NCBI RefSeq assembly: GCF_019039035.1
Contig: NZ_JAHNZT010000003.1
Location: 124,001 to 188,000, forward strand
Direction: 5' to 3'
Source: Citreicoccus inhibens
GTDB taxonomy: Bacteria > Myxococcota > Myxococcia > Myxococcales > Myxococcaceae
DNA: 64,000 nt
Made by a program: the position numbers and the translations under genes. The notes under the pieces were generated by a model that did no database searches, was not told the DNA's origin, and saw nothing but the letters and a program-made list of their open reading frames with translations. Positions 50,813-59,893 of the stretch are shown here, in pieces (position 1 is the first letter of the stretch; each line of letters begins with the position of its first letter).

Positions 50813-52443
50813 GCGCCCTCACCCTTGGCAGGGCCACCGCGCTGGCCCTGGCGCTCGCGCACGTGAGCGCGCGAGCCCAGGAGCCGGCGTCGCGGCCGGA
50901 TGAGCGCGCGATGTTCGGCGGCGACGCGCCGGCGCCCGCTCCGGCCGCGACTTCTTCCGACGCGCGCCCCTCCGAGGACAACCTCTTTGGAGGAAGCTCG
51001 GGCGGGAACTCGGCGTCCCCTGCCGAGGCCGCGGCGACGCCAGCGGATACGAACGACTCGGCGCCCGACCGGACCGGCTCCGCGCAGGCGCCGGATCTGG
51101 TGGACCGCGACGCGGCGTCGCTGTCCGGAGGCGCCGCGCGCAACGCGTTCGACACCGCCGAGACCACGGATGATCCGCTGAAGATTGGCGGTCAGTTCTA
51201 CCTGCGCGCCAGCGCGTCTGGCGCGGCGGGCCGCTCGTTCTCCAACACGAGCCTCACCGCGCCCACGCTGGTGGATGGGTACTTCGACGCCCGCCCCACC
51301 GAGCGGCTGCGCGGCATGGTGGTGGGCCGGCTGAGCTACGACCCCACCCGTCCCTCGGGCGCCGTGGATGCCACGGCCACGGGCGGCAGCTCCTTGTCGC
51401 TGGCGGGGGTGGCCGCGGCGAATCCTCGCGTGCTGTTGGACCAAGCGTGGCTTCGCTTCGACATCGAGCGCACGGTGTTCCTCACCGTGGGCAAGCAGCA
51501 CGTGAAGTGGGGCACCGGCACCATCTGGAATCCCACCGACTTCCTGTCGCCGCAGCGCAGGGATCCGCTGGCCTTCGTGGACCTGCGTACGGGCGCGTCC
51601 ATGATCAAGGTTCACGTGCCCTGGGAGTCCAAGGGTTGGAACTTCTACGGCATCGCGATGCTGGACAACGCGGGGCCGGCGGACAGCCTGGGCAAGATTG
51701 GTGGCGCGCTGCGCGCGGAAGCCGTGTTCGGTCCCGCCGAGGTGGGCGTCAGCGCGGTGGCGCAGAAGGGGCGCAAGACGCGGCTCGGCATCGATGTGTC
51801 GTCAGCGGTGGGTCCCATCGACATGTATGGGGAACTCGCGCTCAAGCGCGGCTCCGATGTCCCGGTCTACAAGCTGCCCGACGGGGTCTCTGTTCATGAC
51901 GTGCTGAGCAGCGGCAACCTGGGGCTCATCACCGAGGACACGCCGACGGGGCTCACGCCCCAGGCGACCCTGGGCGCGAACCACACGTTTGCCTATTCGG
52001 AGAACGACACCGCCGTGGTCGGCGTGGAGTACTTCTACAACTCCACCGGCTACACCACGCGCGAGGCGTATCCCTATCTGCTGTTCGTCAACCAGTTCGA
52101 TCCGTTCTACGCGGCTCGGCACTACGCGGCGCTCTACCTGCTGCTGGCCCAGCCGGGGTCCCTGGACAAGACGACGTTCAACCTGTTCACGCTCGGGAAC
52201 TTGTCCGACCGCTCCTTCACCACGCGACTGAACGTGGTGCATCGCGCGCTCTCCTACCTCACGGTGGAGGCCTACGGCTCCGTCTACTACGGGCAGAAGG
52301 GCGGCACGTTCCGACTCGCCATGGACCTGCCGGAGATCCGCCGCCTCAATCCGGAGACCCAGCAGTCCGAGGTCATCCTGAAGCAGACCTCCGTGCCCGC
52401 GCCCACGTTCGACCTGGGCGTGGGGCTGCGCATCAACATCTGA
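50809..52443 (+). CDS. Outer-membrane beta-barrel protein of the ABC-LolA operon
   Basis: The 544-residue protein has a signal peptide (cleavage near ARAQ), a Pro/Ala/Asp-rich disordered stretch to about residue 115, and then amphipathic strands to the end (LGVGLRINI), giving an estimated 14-18 strand barrel. LTVGKQHVKWGTGTIWNPTD resembles DUF1302-type barrels, which are usually encoded beside LolA-like proteins and exporters. It completes a possible inner-membrane to outer-membrane path. Confidence 0.78.
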   Translation: MSALTLGRATALALALAHVSARAQEPASRPDERAMFGGDAPAPAPAATSSDARPSEDNLFGGSSGGNSASPAEAAATPADTNDSAPDRTGSAQAPDLVDRDAASLSGGAARNAFDTAETTDDPLKIGGQFYLRASASGAAGRSFSNTSLTAPTLVDGYFDARPTERLRGMVVGRLSYDPTRPSGAVDATATGGSSLSLAGVAAANPRVLLDQAWLRFDIERTVFLTVGKQHVKWGTGTIWNPTDFLSPQRRDPLAFVDLRTGASMIKVHVPWESKGWNFYGIAMLDNAGPADSLGKIGGALRAEAVFGPAEVGVSAVAQKGRKTRLGIDVSSAVGPIDMYGELALKRGSDVPVYKLPDGVSVHDVLSSGNLGLITEDTPTGLTPQATLGANHTFAYSENDTAVVGVEYFYNSTGYTTREAYPYLLFVNQFDPFYAARHYAALYLLLAQPGSLDKTTFNLFTLGNLSDRSFTTRLNVVHRALSYLTVEAYGSVYYGQKGGTFRLAMDLPEIRRLNPETQQSEVILKQTSVPAPTFDLGVGLRINI

Positions 52444-52530
52444 AGTCCTGGGCTCGCTCCCCCGCGCGACAAGCGGGCGGAGCGGCCCTTGTCGATGGGC
52501 GAAGCGTCGCCGCGTGAACACCTTCGCGGC

Positions 52531-53937
52531 ATGCCTCTGTGGATCGCCATCGCCGCCAGTCTGTACCTCGGCCAGACGCAAGACACGCCTCCCAGCCCGC
52601 CCGAGGACCCAGGCATCCGCGCCCCCGCCGCCGCCGCGCTCCAGGACTCTTATGAGCAGGCGCAGGACACGGTGGACGGCTATCGCCCGCCCGAGGGCTA
52701 CACGGTGCAGGTCCCCGAGGATCCCTATACGGCCGCGGGAGCCGTCGTTCCCCTGCTCCCCAATGGAGAGCCGCCTGTCACAGCGGGCGAGGTTGCCAAT
52801 CAGGAGGCCGCGGCCCCGATCGCCCCACCTGTCATCCGCGAGCCCGCCACCGGAGGCAGTGGCTCAACGGACGCCTCCGCGAATCCCTCGGACGCGGAAG
52901 CCGCCACGGGCACGGACACGGGACAGTCGCCCGCCTCGAGTGGATACGGCGCCCAGGCGGACACCTCCGCGCAGACTTCGAGCGAAGCCACCGCACCTGC
53001 CGATGTGACCGACACGACGCCGGATGGGTCCGCCGTTCCGACCGACACCTCGGCGCAGGCTCCGAATGGCGCGACCGCGCCAGCCAGCAATCCCGGGCAG
53101 ACTTCAAACGGAGCCACCGAGCAATCCGGTGCGCCCCAGGCGACGAGCAGCGCGCCATCTGTCGCGACGCAAGAGTCAGCGACAACGCAGGCGGCGGGCA
53201 CGGGCGGATCCGGCGCGGCGCAGGTGTCCGCGACGGGGCAAGTGGCGGGCACGGGCGGATCCGGCGCGGCGCAGGGCAGCTCCGCGCCCCATGCGAATGG
53301 CGCATCGACCGGCACCGCTGCTTCGGGCCAGAACTCCGCTTCGCAGGACTTGAACGCGGCGGGCTTCGGGGGCGCAACGGTCGTCGAACCCTCGCAGCCG
53401 GGCGCGCCCACTGCGTCTTCCGCCACCCAGCAGGAGAACGCTCCCGCGACGCAGGACGAGGTCGAACGACTGCGCGCGCGTGTGAATGAGTTGGAGCAGG
53501 ACGTCGCCCAGCGCGATGCCCAAGCCCAGGCGCGCACGGGCGCCGTGCAGAGTCAGGTGGACACCTACGAGCAGCGCGCCTACTCCGACGAACGGGCTCG
53601 ACAGGGGCGGCTCGCACGCATCCAGTCCGCGGGGCAATGGATGGTCGCGGCCGATCAAGCCCTGGAGCAAGGCGAACTGGACGTGGGCAACGCCCTCGAC
53701 GTCGCGGACCAGAGCTTCGCCTCGGTCCGCGAGAGCGCCTCCGGCGCGGGACAGGGACTCGTCGTCGTCCACTCCGAACGAGCCCGCGCCCTCATCCAGA
53801 CGGCGCGGGACGCCGCCGAGCGCCAGGATGTCTATGCCGCGCGGCTTGCCTTGCAGAGCGCTGGCTACGAGTTGGCCCAGGCTCGCGCCGCCAGCCTGGA
53901 CCGTCCCGGTTCGAGCAACACGTTCCTCGAACGCTGA
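52531..53937 (+). CDS. Low-complexity secreted protein with C-terminal coiled coil
   Basis: Not recognised. From ATG 52531 the 468-residue protein has a short signal-like helix (MPLWIAIAASLYLG), then Pro-rich and long Thr/Ser/Ala/Gly/Gln-rich segments (about 90-310). These contain repeats of QAAGTGGSGAAQ and related TGGSGAAQ units. The C-terminal ~150 residues are Glu/Gln/Arg/Ala-rich with a coiled coil (VERLRARVNELEQDVAQRDA) and further helices. Upstream in-frame ATG 52489 would precede the signal. Possibly a cell-surface or spore-associated protein. Confidence 0.65.
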   Translation: MPLWIAIAASLYLGQTQDTPPSPPEDPGIRAPAAAALQDSYEQAQDTVDGYRPPEGYTVQVPEDPYTAAGAVVPLLPNGEPPVTAGEVANQEAAAPIAPPVIREPATGGSGSTDASANPSDAEAATGTDTGQSPASSGYGAQADTSAQTSSEATAPADVTDTTPDGSAVPTDTSAQAPNGATAPASNPGQTSNGATEQSGAPQATSSAPSVATQESATTQAAGTGGSGAAQVSATGQVAGTGGSGAAQGSSAPHANGASTGTAASGQNSASQDLNAAGFGGATVVEPSQPGAPTASSATQQENAPATQDEVERLRARVNELEQDVAQRDAQAQARTGAVQSQVDTYEQRAYSDERARQGRLARIQSAGQWMVAADQALEQGELDVGNALDVADQSFASVRESASGAGQGLVVVHSERARALIQTARDAAERQDVYAARLALQSAGYELAQARAASLDRPGSSNTFLER

Positions 53938-53959
53938 CGCGCCGAGGAACAGCACGCGA

Positions 53960-55402
53960 CTACGGCGTCTTGCGGAACACGAGCATGCCGCGCGCCGTGT
54001 CCACGCCGTACACGCGCCCGTCCGGAGCCACGCGGACGGCGGCCAGTCCCTCGTAGTACGCCGCCCCGCGCTTCTCGTTCTCTTCCCAGGTGTTGTAGTA
54101 GCCGGTCAGCTTGGGCGCCCCCGGCGTCGAGACGTCATACACGCGCAGACCGTCCTGGAAGTTGGCGACGTACAGCGTCGTGCCCGACAGCGCCATCCCG
54201 CTCACCGAGACCTCCGGACGCGACGAGAACTGCGCGACCTGCGCGATGGACGTCGGCGTTGTCACGTCCAACGACAGCACCGTGCCGCCCCACGAATCCG
54301 AGCCCTGGAAGGCCACGGTGCGGTTGCCCATCGCGCCCACCGCCAGCGAGTTCGTCGCCGGGCCCGCGAAGCGCCCCACCAACTTCGGCGTCTTCGGCGT
54401 GCTCACATCCGAGACCGTGAGCCCGAACGTCCAATGGCTCACATAGAGCTTGTTGTTCACCACCGCGAGCCCCAGCGGCCGGTCGCCCACCAACGGCTGG
54501 CTGCCCTCCACCGTGTAGCGCGCCACCAGCACCGGCGACGCAGGCGTGCTCACGTCGTGGATGATGACGTCCGCGTTGGGCGTGGGCGACGCCGAGTACA
54601 GCAGGTTGCCGTCCAGCACCATCGACTCGACCGCGACCGACTTGTCGGCCAGCAGCGTCTTGTCGCAGTGCGGCTGCGTGGGGTCCGCCACGTCGCAGAT
54701 GCGGATCCCCTTCCCGTTGGTGCCCACGTAGAGCGTGGTGCCCGTCGCCACCGCGTCGTTCCAGGTCTCGCCGGAGATCTTCTGCTCGGCCACCTGCACC
54801 GGATGCGCCGGGTCGGACACGTTGTAGACGAAGAGGCCTTCCTCGCGCGCCGTCACGTAGGCGTAGTTGCCGGAGACGAACACGCTCGACGGCGCGCCGC
54901 GCGGCAGCGGCGTCTCGGAGACCAGGTCCACCCCTGAGCCCACGGACTCACCGGCCTTGCGCACGACGCGCGTGGCCTCGAAGGTGCCACGGCGCGTCAG
55001 CGCGCCATCGCGGCACACGCGCAGGAGGCCGGACATATGGGTCGGGCTCGTCGCGCGGCAACCCGCGAAGGCGTAGGTGAGCGGCGTCCCGTCGGTCGCC
55101 GCCAGCTCACTGGTGACGAACACCGTGTCCGGAGTGACCTGCTTGCTGGAGACCGCCAGTCCGATGACCAACGGCGCACCCGGCGAATAGCGCAGGGTCG
55201 CGGGCGCGATGAGACCATCATCGAACGTGAGGTTCATGTTCCAGATGCCTTCGCTCTGCAACGTCGCGAGGCTGGAACGGTCACAGGCCGACAGGTCGAT
55301 GGCGTCAAGCTGACACTCGGCCTTCGTTTGGGGGGTGGAGTCCTTGCCGCAACCCACGACGAGCGCCACGGTGCCAGTCAATGCAAGAAGGCTGTTCTTC
55401 AT
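53960..55402 (-). CDS. LVIVD-repeat lipoprotein
   Basis: The 480-residue protein has a lipoprotein signal (ALVVGC). From about residue 170 it is made of LVIVD-type repeats forming a beta-propeller, for example YVTAREEGLFVYNVSDPAHP, LLYSASPTPNADVIIHDVST, and LYVANFQDGLRVYDVSTPGA. Such propellers are often surface-exposed in myxobacteria. Start MKNSLLAL at 55402 is chosen; MGV at 55411 is an alternative. It is divergent from the 1165-residue gene, with 182 bases between starts. Function unknown. Confidence 0.83.
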   Translation of the reverse strand: MKNSLLALTGTVALVVGCGKDSTPQTKAECQLDAIDLSACDRSSLATLQSEGIWNMNLTFDDGLIAPATLRYSPGAPLVIGLAVSSKQVTPDTVFVTSELAATDGTPLTYAFAGCRATSPTHMSGLLRVCRDGALTRRGTFEATRVVRKAGESVGSGVDLVSETPLPRGAPSSVFVSGNYAYVTAREEGLFVYNVSDPAHPVQVAEQKISGETWNDAVATGTTLYVGTNGKGIRICDVADPTQPHCDKTLLADKSVAVESMVLDGNLLYSASPTPNADVIIHDVSTPASPVLVARYTVEGSQPLVGDRPLGLAVVNNKLYVSHWTFGLTVSDVSTPKTPKLVGRFAGPATNSLAVGAMGNRTVAFQGSDSWGGTVLSLDVTTPTSIAQVAQFSSRPEVSVSGMALSGTTLYVANFQDGLRVYDVSTPGAPKLTGYYNTWEENEKRGAAYYEGLAAVRVAPDGRVYGVDTARGMLVFRKTP

Positions 55403-55584
55403 GACCCCCATCCATACCGGGCGGGCCGACCCAACGAAAGTCCCGTCAACCCGAGCAAGCCGGCCCGGTGGACGTACACCGTAACGCAAAGAAACAATCG
55501 AGCCGCTTGTACGTTCCGAGGAGGCGAGCGAGCCTTCTCCCAAGCCGTCGATACGCCTGTCTCCTCTACCCCAGAGGTGCCTTC

Positions 55585-58500
55585 GTGAACCCCCGTTCCA
55601 GCCTGACCGCCTTGCTGCTGGCCCTCCTCCTTCCGGGGGTGGCCGCCGCCCAGGTGTTCGTCATCCCCCGTCAGGCGGGCAAGACCCCCATCAACACGTT
55701 TGATCTCGCCTGGCGCCACGTGGACATCCTCGTGGGTCCGGACGCGGAGGGGCTCGCCAAGCCCCCGGAGCACACCGCGCACGATCAACCCGGGGCCCCC
55801 CAGGATGTGAGCACCGCCGCGGCGCCCATCGCGACGAAGTCGGGCGACGCCACCTCCACGCCGATGGCGCCTCCGGCGGACAGCAAGCCCATCCCCAGCG
55901 CGAACATCCCCGTCGACACGACGGACGCGGGCCCGCTGCCCCAGGAGATCGCCGCGGCCAGCGCGGACGGAGGCGTGCCCTACGCCGATGGGGGCGTCGT
56001 CGCGCAAGCAGGTGGAGACGGTGGCACCTCGGTGGTCAGCGGCCCGCTGCTGCTGGGCGACTCGGACGCGGGCTTCAACTACACCTACGCGAAGACGTTG
56101 GGCGCGAAGACCGGCGGCGTGCGCTTCTACTTCTACGAGCGCGAGCGCGAGGTCGCCGAGCGCGCCGTGCCCGTCATCGAGGAGGCGTATCGCTACCTCG
56201 TGGGACGCTTCAAGTACGTGCCCACCCAGACGTTCCCGTACATCCTCTACAACAGCTACGCGGAGTTCCTTCAGACCAACGTGTTCCCCGTGTCCGAGGG
56301 AACGCTGGGAGTCACCAGCACGGAGGACCTCAAGCTGACCCTGCCGTACCTGGGGGACCATCGCCTCTTCGAGGAGATCAGCAGCCACGAACTGACGCAC
56401 CAGTTCACCATCCAGAAGGTCCGCACCGTGGCCGAGCAGGCCAAGGTGTTCGGGGATCCGCTGAGCAACATGCCGCTGTGGTTCGTCGAGGGACTCGCTG
56501 AGTTCTACGCCAAGCGCGGCCTGGACCCCGAGACCGAGATGCTGGTGCGCGACCTCCTGGTCAACCCGGACCTGATGAGGGGCTACGCGTTCCTCGACTT
56601 CTTCTCGCCCGGGCCCTACGGCTACCTGTGGATCTACAAGGTGGGCCAGACCCGCGTGGCCTTCCTCGAGGACGAGTACGGAGACGGCATCTCGCAGCGC
56701 ATCCTGGAGGAGTCGCCGCGGCTGGTGGGCGGCTCGCGTGACTCGCCGTCGCTCAAGTTCGAGGAGTTGCTGGAGCGGCTGACCGGAGATGATCCGAAGC
56801 GGCTGGCGGCGCGCTTCGAGAACTGGCTGAAGCGGCGTGCGTTCAAGACATACCTGGGCTCCGAGCAGTCCGCGCCCGCGCTCGACTCGCTCTCGGATCT
56901 GCCCGGCATCGTCACGGCGATGGCGAGCGGTCCGGATGGCTACGTGCTGGCCGTGCGCACCATCATCCCGGAGACGGGCGAGAGCCGCCTGTACCTGCTG
57001 GATCCGCGCATGCCCGAGAAGACGGTGGAGGTGGCGGCGGATGGTCAGCCCGGCATCGAGTCACTGCATCCGGTCTCCGGCCGCAACTTCGCGCTCGGAA
57101 AAGACAAGCTCGCGTTCGTCGCGGAGGTGACAGGGCGCGACGTGCTGTACGTGCAGGACTTCGGGCACTCGGCGGAGAAACACGCGACGGATGTGCTCGT
57201 TCGCCGCTCGGCGATCCGCACCGGCATCGATCGAGACCCGGGGCTCGCGGTGAAGCTGGAGACCGGCGGTCGGCGAGCGATCCGCGTCGACAAGCAAGGC
57301 GTCGTCGCCGTGTATTCACCCGCGTTCTCGCCTGACGAGCGCTACGTGGCGTTCATCGGCATCGACGACAAGGGCCTGCGCGATGTCTACATGGTGGACC
57401 TGGCCGCGGGGGACAATGCGGCGCCCCGCAAGCTCACGGACGACGTGTTCGCGGAGCGTCAGCTCACCTGGGGTCCCACCGGCATCATCTACACGTCGGA
57501 CGCCACGTCGCATCGCAAGTACAACCTGTTCCGCATCAAGCCCGACGCGCCGGGCCCCGCCGAGCGCCTCACCTCCGAGGACCGCGACGAGGCGGATCCG
57601 GTCGCGCTCCCGGACGGGCGCATCTTCTTCGTCGCGTACACGCACAGCAGCTCGGACCTGCATGAGCGGCTGCCCGATGGCCGGCTGGTGCGGCGCACCG
57701 ACCTGACCACCGGCGTGTTCGAGCCGGGCCCCGGCCCCGAGGGCTCGCTCTGGATGTTGTTCCACCTGTCCGGCGAGAGACGTCCGTCCTTGCTGCGCCC
57801 GCCGCGCATGCTGGCGCTGGAGGAGGAGAAGGAGCCGCCCGCCGAGCCTCCCGGTCCGCTGGCGATCCGCCCGCTGACGGACGCGCAGCAATATCGGCCG
57901 TTCGCCCGGCAGAACCTGGAGTTCGGCCCCATCTTCGGCTTCGCCGGAGCGGGCGGTGGCGGCTTCGTGGGACAGGTCTTCGCCTCCGCCACGGACCGGC
58001 TGCGCAACCACCAGATGATCCTCACCCTGGCGGTGTACGGCTCGTTCGAGCTCACCGACGGCTTGCTGCTCTACGTAAACGACGAGAAGCGCGCGACATG
58101 GGGCGGCGGTCTCTTCCAATCGCTCCGCTTCCGCGTGGATCAGACGTTCAAGGACGTGAACAAGGACCTCTTCTTCACGTCCGCCGAGCGTTACTTCGGC
58201 GTGTTGGGCAGCTACCGCTATCCGCTCAGCACCTTCCTCTACATCCAGGGCGACCTGAGCCTGGGCGGCACGAAGTACTTCCTGGATGATCCGGTCGAGT
58301 TCTACCTGGCGTTCCCCGAGCGCAACGAGGCGAACCAGGCGCTGCTCGGCGAGTGGCGGGCGAAGAACCAGGCCATCCGCTTCCAGACCGAGCTGAGCGG
58401 GCGACTGGGCTACGACAGCATCAAGTACCACTACGCCACGGGGCCGCTGTCCGGCAGCAGCGTGTTGATGGAAGCCACGGTGGGCGTGCAGCCCTTCAAC

Positions 58501-59082
58501 GACGAGGCGTACAGCAATGTGCGGCTCGACGCGGAGCGCTACTTCCCCATCTACGGACGGACGAACGTGTTCGCGCGCCTGGGCACCGGCACGACGCTGG
58601 GTGGGCGGTACGCGCGCTCGTACTATCTCTCCAGCTTCGACACCCTGCGTGGCGTGAACTTCGGCGATGAGCGGTGGCTGCTCGGCCGTCACTTCGTCTA
58701 CTCCACGGTGGAGATGCAGCTGCCGCTCAACGACATCATCCGGGTGGCGTTCCTCAGCGACCTGGAGGCCATCGTGGCGATGGATACCGGTGGCGTGGGT
58801 GACGGCGCGAAGGACTTGTGGGACCACCGCGTCCTCAATGCCGTGGTCGGCTTCAACGTGTCCCTGGGGCCCTTGCTGCTGCGCCTGCACTTCGCGCGGC
58901 CGTTCGACATCAAGGCCGCGGCGGGCAAGCCCGACCCCGGATGGGTGACGAACTTCTCGCTCGGCATCGCGGGGCTCAACGGCTTCTTCGATCAGCGAGA
59001 CACGGGACGGCAGGCGCCTCCTCCCAACCGGGCGGCCCTGCCCGCGCTGGGCGGCGGCTACCTCACGCCTGGGGTGCCCTGA
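55585..59082 (+). CDS. Peptidase-MA / TolB-propeller / outer-membrane barrel fusion
   Basis: The 1165-residue product from GTG 55585 starts with a signal peptide (cleavage near AAAQV) and a Pro/Ala/Asp-rich linker. A zinc peptidase-MA-like domain follows, with HELTH (268-272) and WFVEGLAEF (299-307). Next comes a TolB-like beta-propeller (about 430-730: FSPDERYVAFIGIDDKGLRD, LPDGRIFFVAY). The last ~380 residues form a predicted outer-membrane barrel (strands such as LYIQGDLSLGGTKYFL and FNVSLGPLLLRLHFARPF), followed by a short tail. The long upstream ORF part is non-signal and overlaps the divergent promoter region. The fused layout suggests a surface-located processing or import protein. Confidence 0.8.
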   Translation: MNPRSSLTALLLALLLPGVAAAQVFVIPRQAGKTPINTFDLAWRHVDILVGPDAEGLAKPPEHTAHDQPGAPQDVSTAAAPIATKSGDATSTPMAPPADSKPIPSANIPVDTTDAGPLPQEIAAASADGGVPYADGGVVAQAGGDGGTSVVSGPLLLGDSDAGFNYTYAKTLGAKTGGVRFYFYEREREVAERAVPVIEEAYRYLVGRFKYVPTQTFPYILYNSYAEFLQTNVFPVSEGTLGVTSTEDLKLTLPYLGDHRLFEEISSHELTHQFTIQKVRTVAEQAKVFGDPLSNMPLWFVEGLAEFYAKRGLDPETEMLVRDLLVNPDLMRGYAFLDFFSPGPYGYLWIYKVGQTRVAFLEDEYGDGISQRILEESPRLVGGSRDSPSLKFEELLERLTGDDPKRLAARFENWLKRRAFKTYLGSEQSAPALDSLSDLPGIVTAMASGPDGYVLAVRTIIPETGESRLYLLDPRMPEKTVEVAADGQPGIESLHPVSGRNFALGKDKLAFVAEVTGRDVLYVQDFGHSAEKHATDVLVRRSAIRTGIDRDPGLAVKLETGGRRAIRVDKQGVVAVYSPAFSPDERYVAFIGIDDKGLRDVYMVDLAAGDNAAPRKLTDDVFAERQLTWGPTGIIYTSDATSHRKYNLFRIKPDAPGPAERLTSEDRDEADPVALPDGRIFFVAYTHSSSDLHERLPDGRLVRRTDLTTGVFEPGPGPEGSLWMLFHLSGERRPSLLRPPRMLALEEEKEPPAEPPGPLAIRPLTDAQQYRPFARQNLEFGPIFGFAGAGGGGFVGQVFASATDRLRNHQMILTLAVYGSFELTDGLLLYVNDEKRATWGGGLFQSLRFRVDQTFKDVNKDLFFTSAERYFGVLGSYRYPLSTFLYIQGDLSLGGTKYFLDDPVEFYLAFPERNEANQALLGEWRAKNQAIRFQTELSGRLGYDSIKYHYATGPLSGSSVLMEATVGVQPFNDEAYSNVRLDAERYFPIYGRTNVFARLGTGTTLGGRYARSYYLSSFDTLRGVNFGDERWLLGRHFVYSTVEMQLPLNDIIRVAFLSDLEAIVAMDTGGVGDGAKDLWDHRVLNAVVGFNVSLGPLLLRLHFARPFDIKAAAGKPDPGWVTNFSLGIAGLNGFFDQRDTGRQAPPPNRAALPALGGGYLTPGVP

Positions 59083-59150
59083 ACGGGCAGGCATGGAGCC
59101 TGGGGTGCCCTGAACGGGCAGGCATGGAGCCTGGGGTGCCCTGAACGGGC
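59068..59150 (+). repeat. 31-base tandem repeat spanning a stop codon
   Basis: Units beginning at 59068, 59099 and 59130 (third partial, to 59150), each with CCTGGGGTGCCCTGAACGGG. The TGA of the preceding gene lies in the first unit. Confidence 0.9.
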
Positions 59151-59157
59151 ACCCAGG
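59130..59157. terminator. Hairpin in the last repeat unit
   Basis: CCTGGGGTGCCC (59130-59141) pairs with GGGCACCCAGG (59147-59157) with one bulged G. It lies between convergent genes and could end transcription from both sides. Confidence 0.6.
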
Positions 59158-59161
59158 GGAC

Positions 59162-59632
59162 TCAGGACTGAGCGGCGACGAGGGCGGCGTTGGCGCGAGC
59201 CAGCGGCCCCCCATCGCTGGGAATGCGCTCGAAGTCGCCGCGCAGCGCCTTGAGGGCGAACTTCTCCAGGTCAATCTCCCGGCGCGTGCGCACCCCGAGC
59301 GCACGCATCACCGCGGCGAGCGGCCCGAAGCCCAGCAGCCCGTGCTGAAGCAAGAGCCCCGCGGCCACGCCGCTGAGCACTCGCCACCGGCCGCCGTCCT
59401 GACGGCCCAGCATCAAGCCCAGCACCGCCAGCGCGGAGGCCCCCACGGACACGGCACGGTTGAGGTCCCACTCCCGCTCCAGCTTGGTGAGGTACTGGCT
59501 CATCGCGACCCGGTCACCGCGCTCGGCCATGGAGCGGACGCAGGCCTCCACGTGCGCGTCGATGCGCCGGTTCACCGGAGTCGGAGTGTGGGTCCGCACG
59601 GCATCCGATGACATCTGGTTCCACGTCTCCAT
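59162..59632 (-). CDS. DUF2892-like small membrane protein
   Basis: The 156-residue protein has a soluble start (1-55) and two adjacent hydrophobic segments (about 60-80 and 87-110: AVSVGASALAVLGLMLG and VLSGVAAGLLLQHGLLGFGP). This is the pattern of DUF2892/YgaP-type two-helix membrane domains, and the ending IDLEKFALKALRGDFE is typical. METWNQMS at 59632 has GGAGG upstream. Role unknown. Confidence 0.75.
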   Translation of the reverse strand: METWNQMSSDAVRTHTPTPVNRRIDAHVEACVRSMAERGDRVAMSQYLTKLEREWDLNRAVSVGASALAVLGLMLGRQDGGRWRVLSGVAAGLLLQHGLLGFGPLAAVMRALGVRTRREIDLEKFALKALRGDFERIPSDGGPLARANAALVAAQS

Positions 59633-59653
59633 CGCGCCTCCCTCCGTGAACAC

Positions 59654-59893
59654 GGAGGAGGTCCGTCCCCCGTCGCCTCAAAAATAGGGCGGCCCCCGGG
59701 CGGCTGGCATCGAGGGGCCGCCGCGCTCCGCCGCTCGCCCGGACGCCCTCCACTCCGAGGATGACAGGCTGCCCGGCTTCCGCTGGGCAAGGCGTCAGGC
59801 AAGCGGAGGACAGCCCCCCGACGAAGCCCCCCTCTCGGCCTGGTCACACTCGGCCGCGTCGTCTTCGGAGGGTGGCGATAAGGTGCGCGCCGC
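59654..59893. other. Divergent intergenic region, nothing recognised
   Basis: A 240-base G+C-rich stretch between the divergent DUF2892-like and trmJ genes. No ORF, clear promoter box or repeat can be named. Confidence 0.4.

Noticed and set aside
59068-59157. CRISPR-like short repeats
   Set aside because: Repeats are directly adjacent with no spacers, only 2.7 units, and no cas genes are present.
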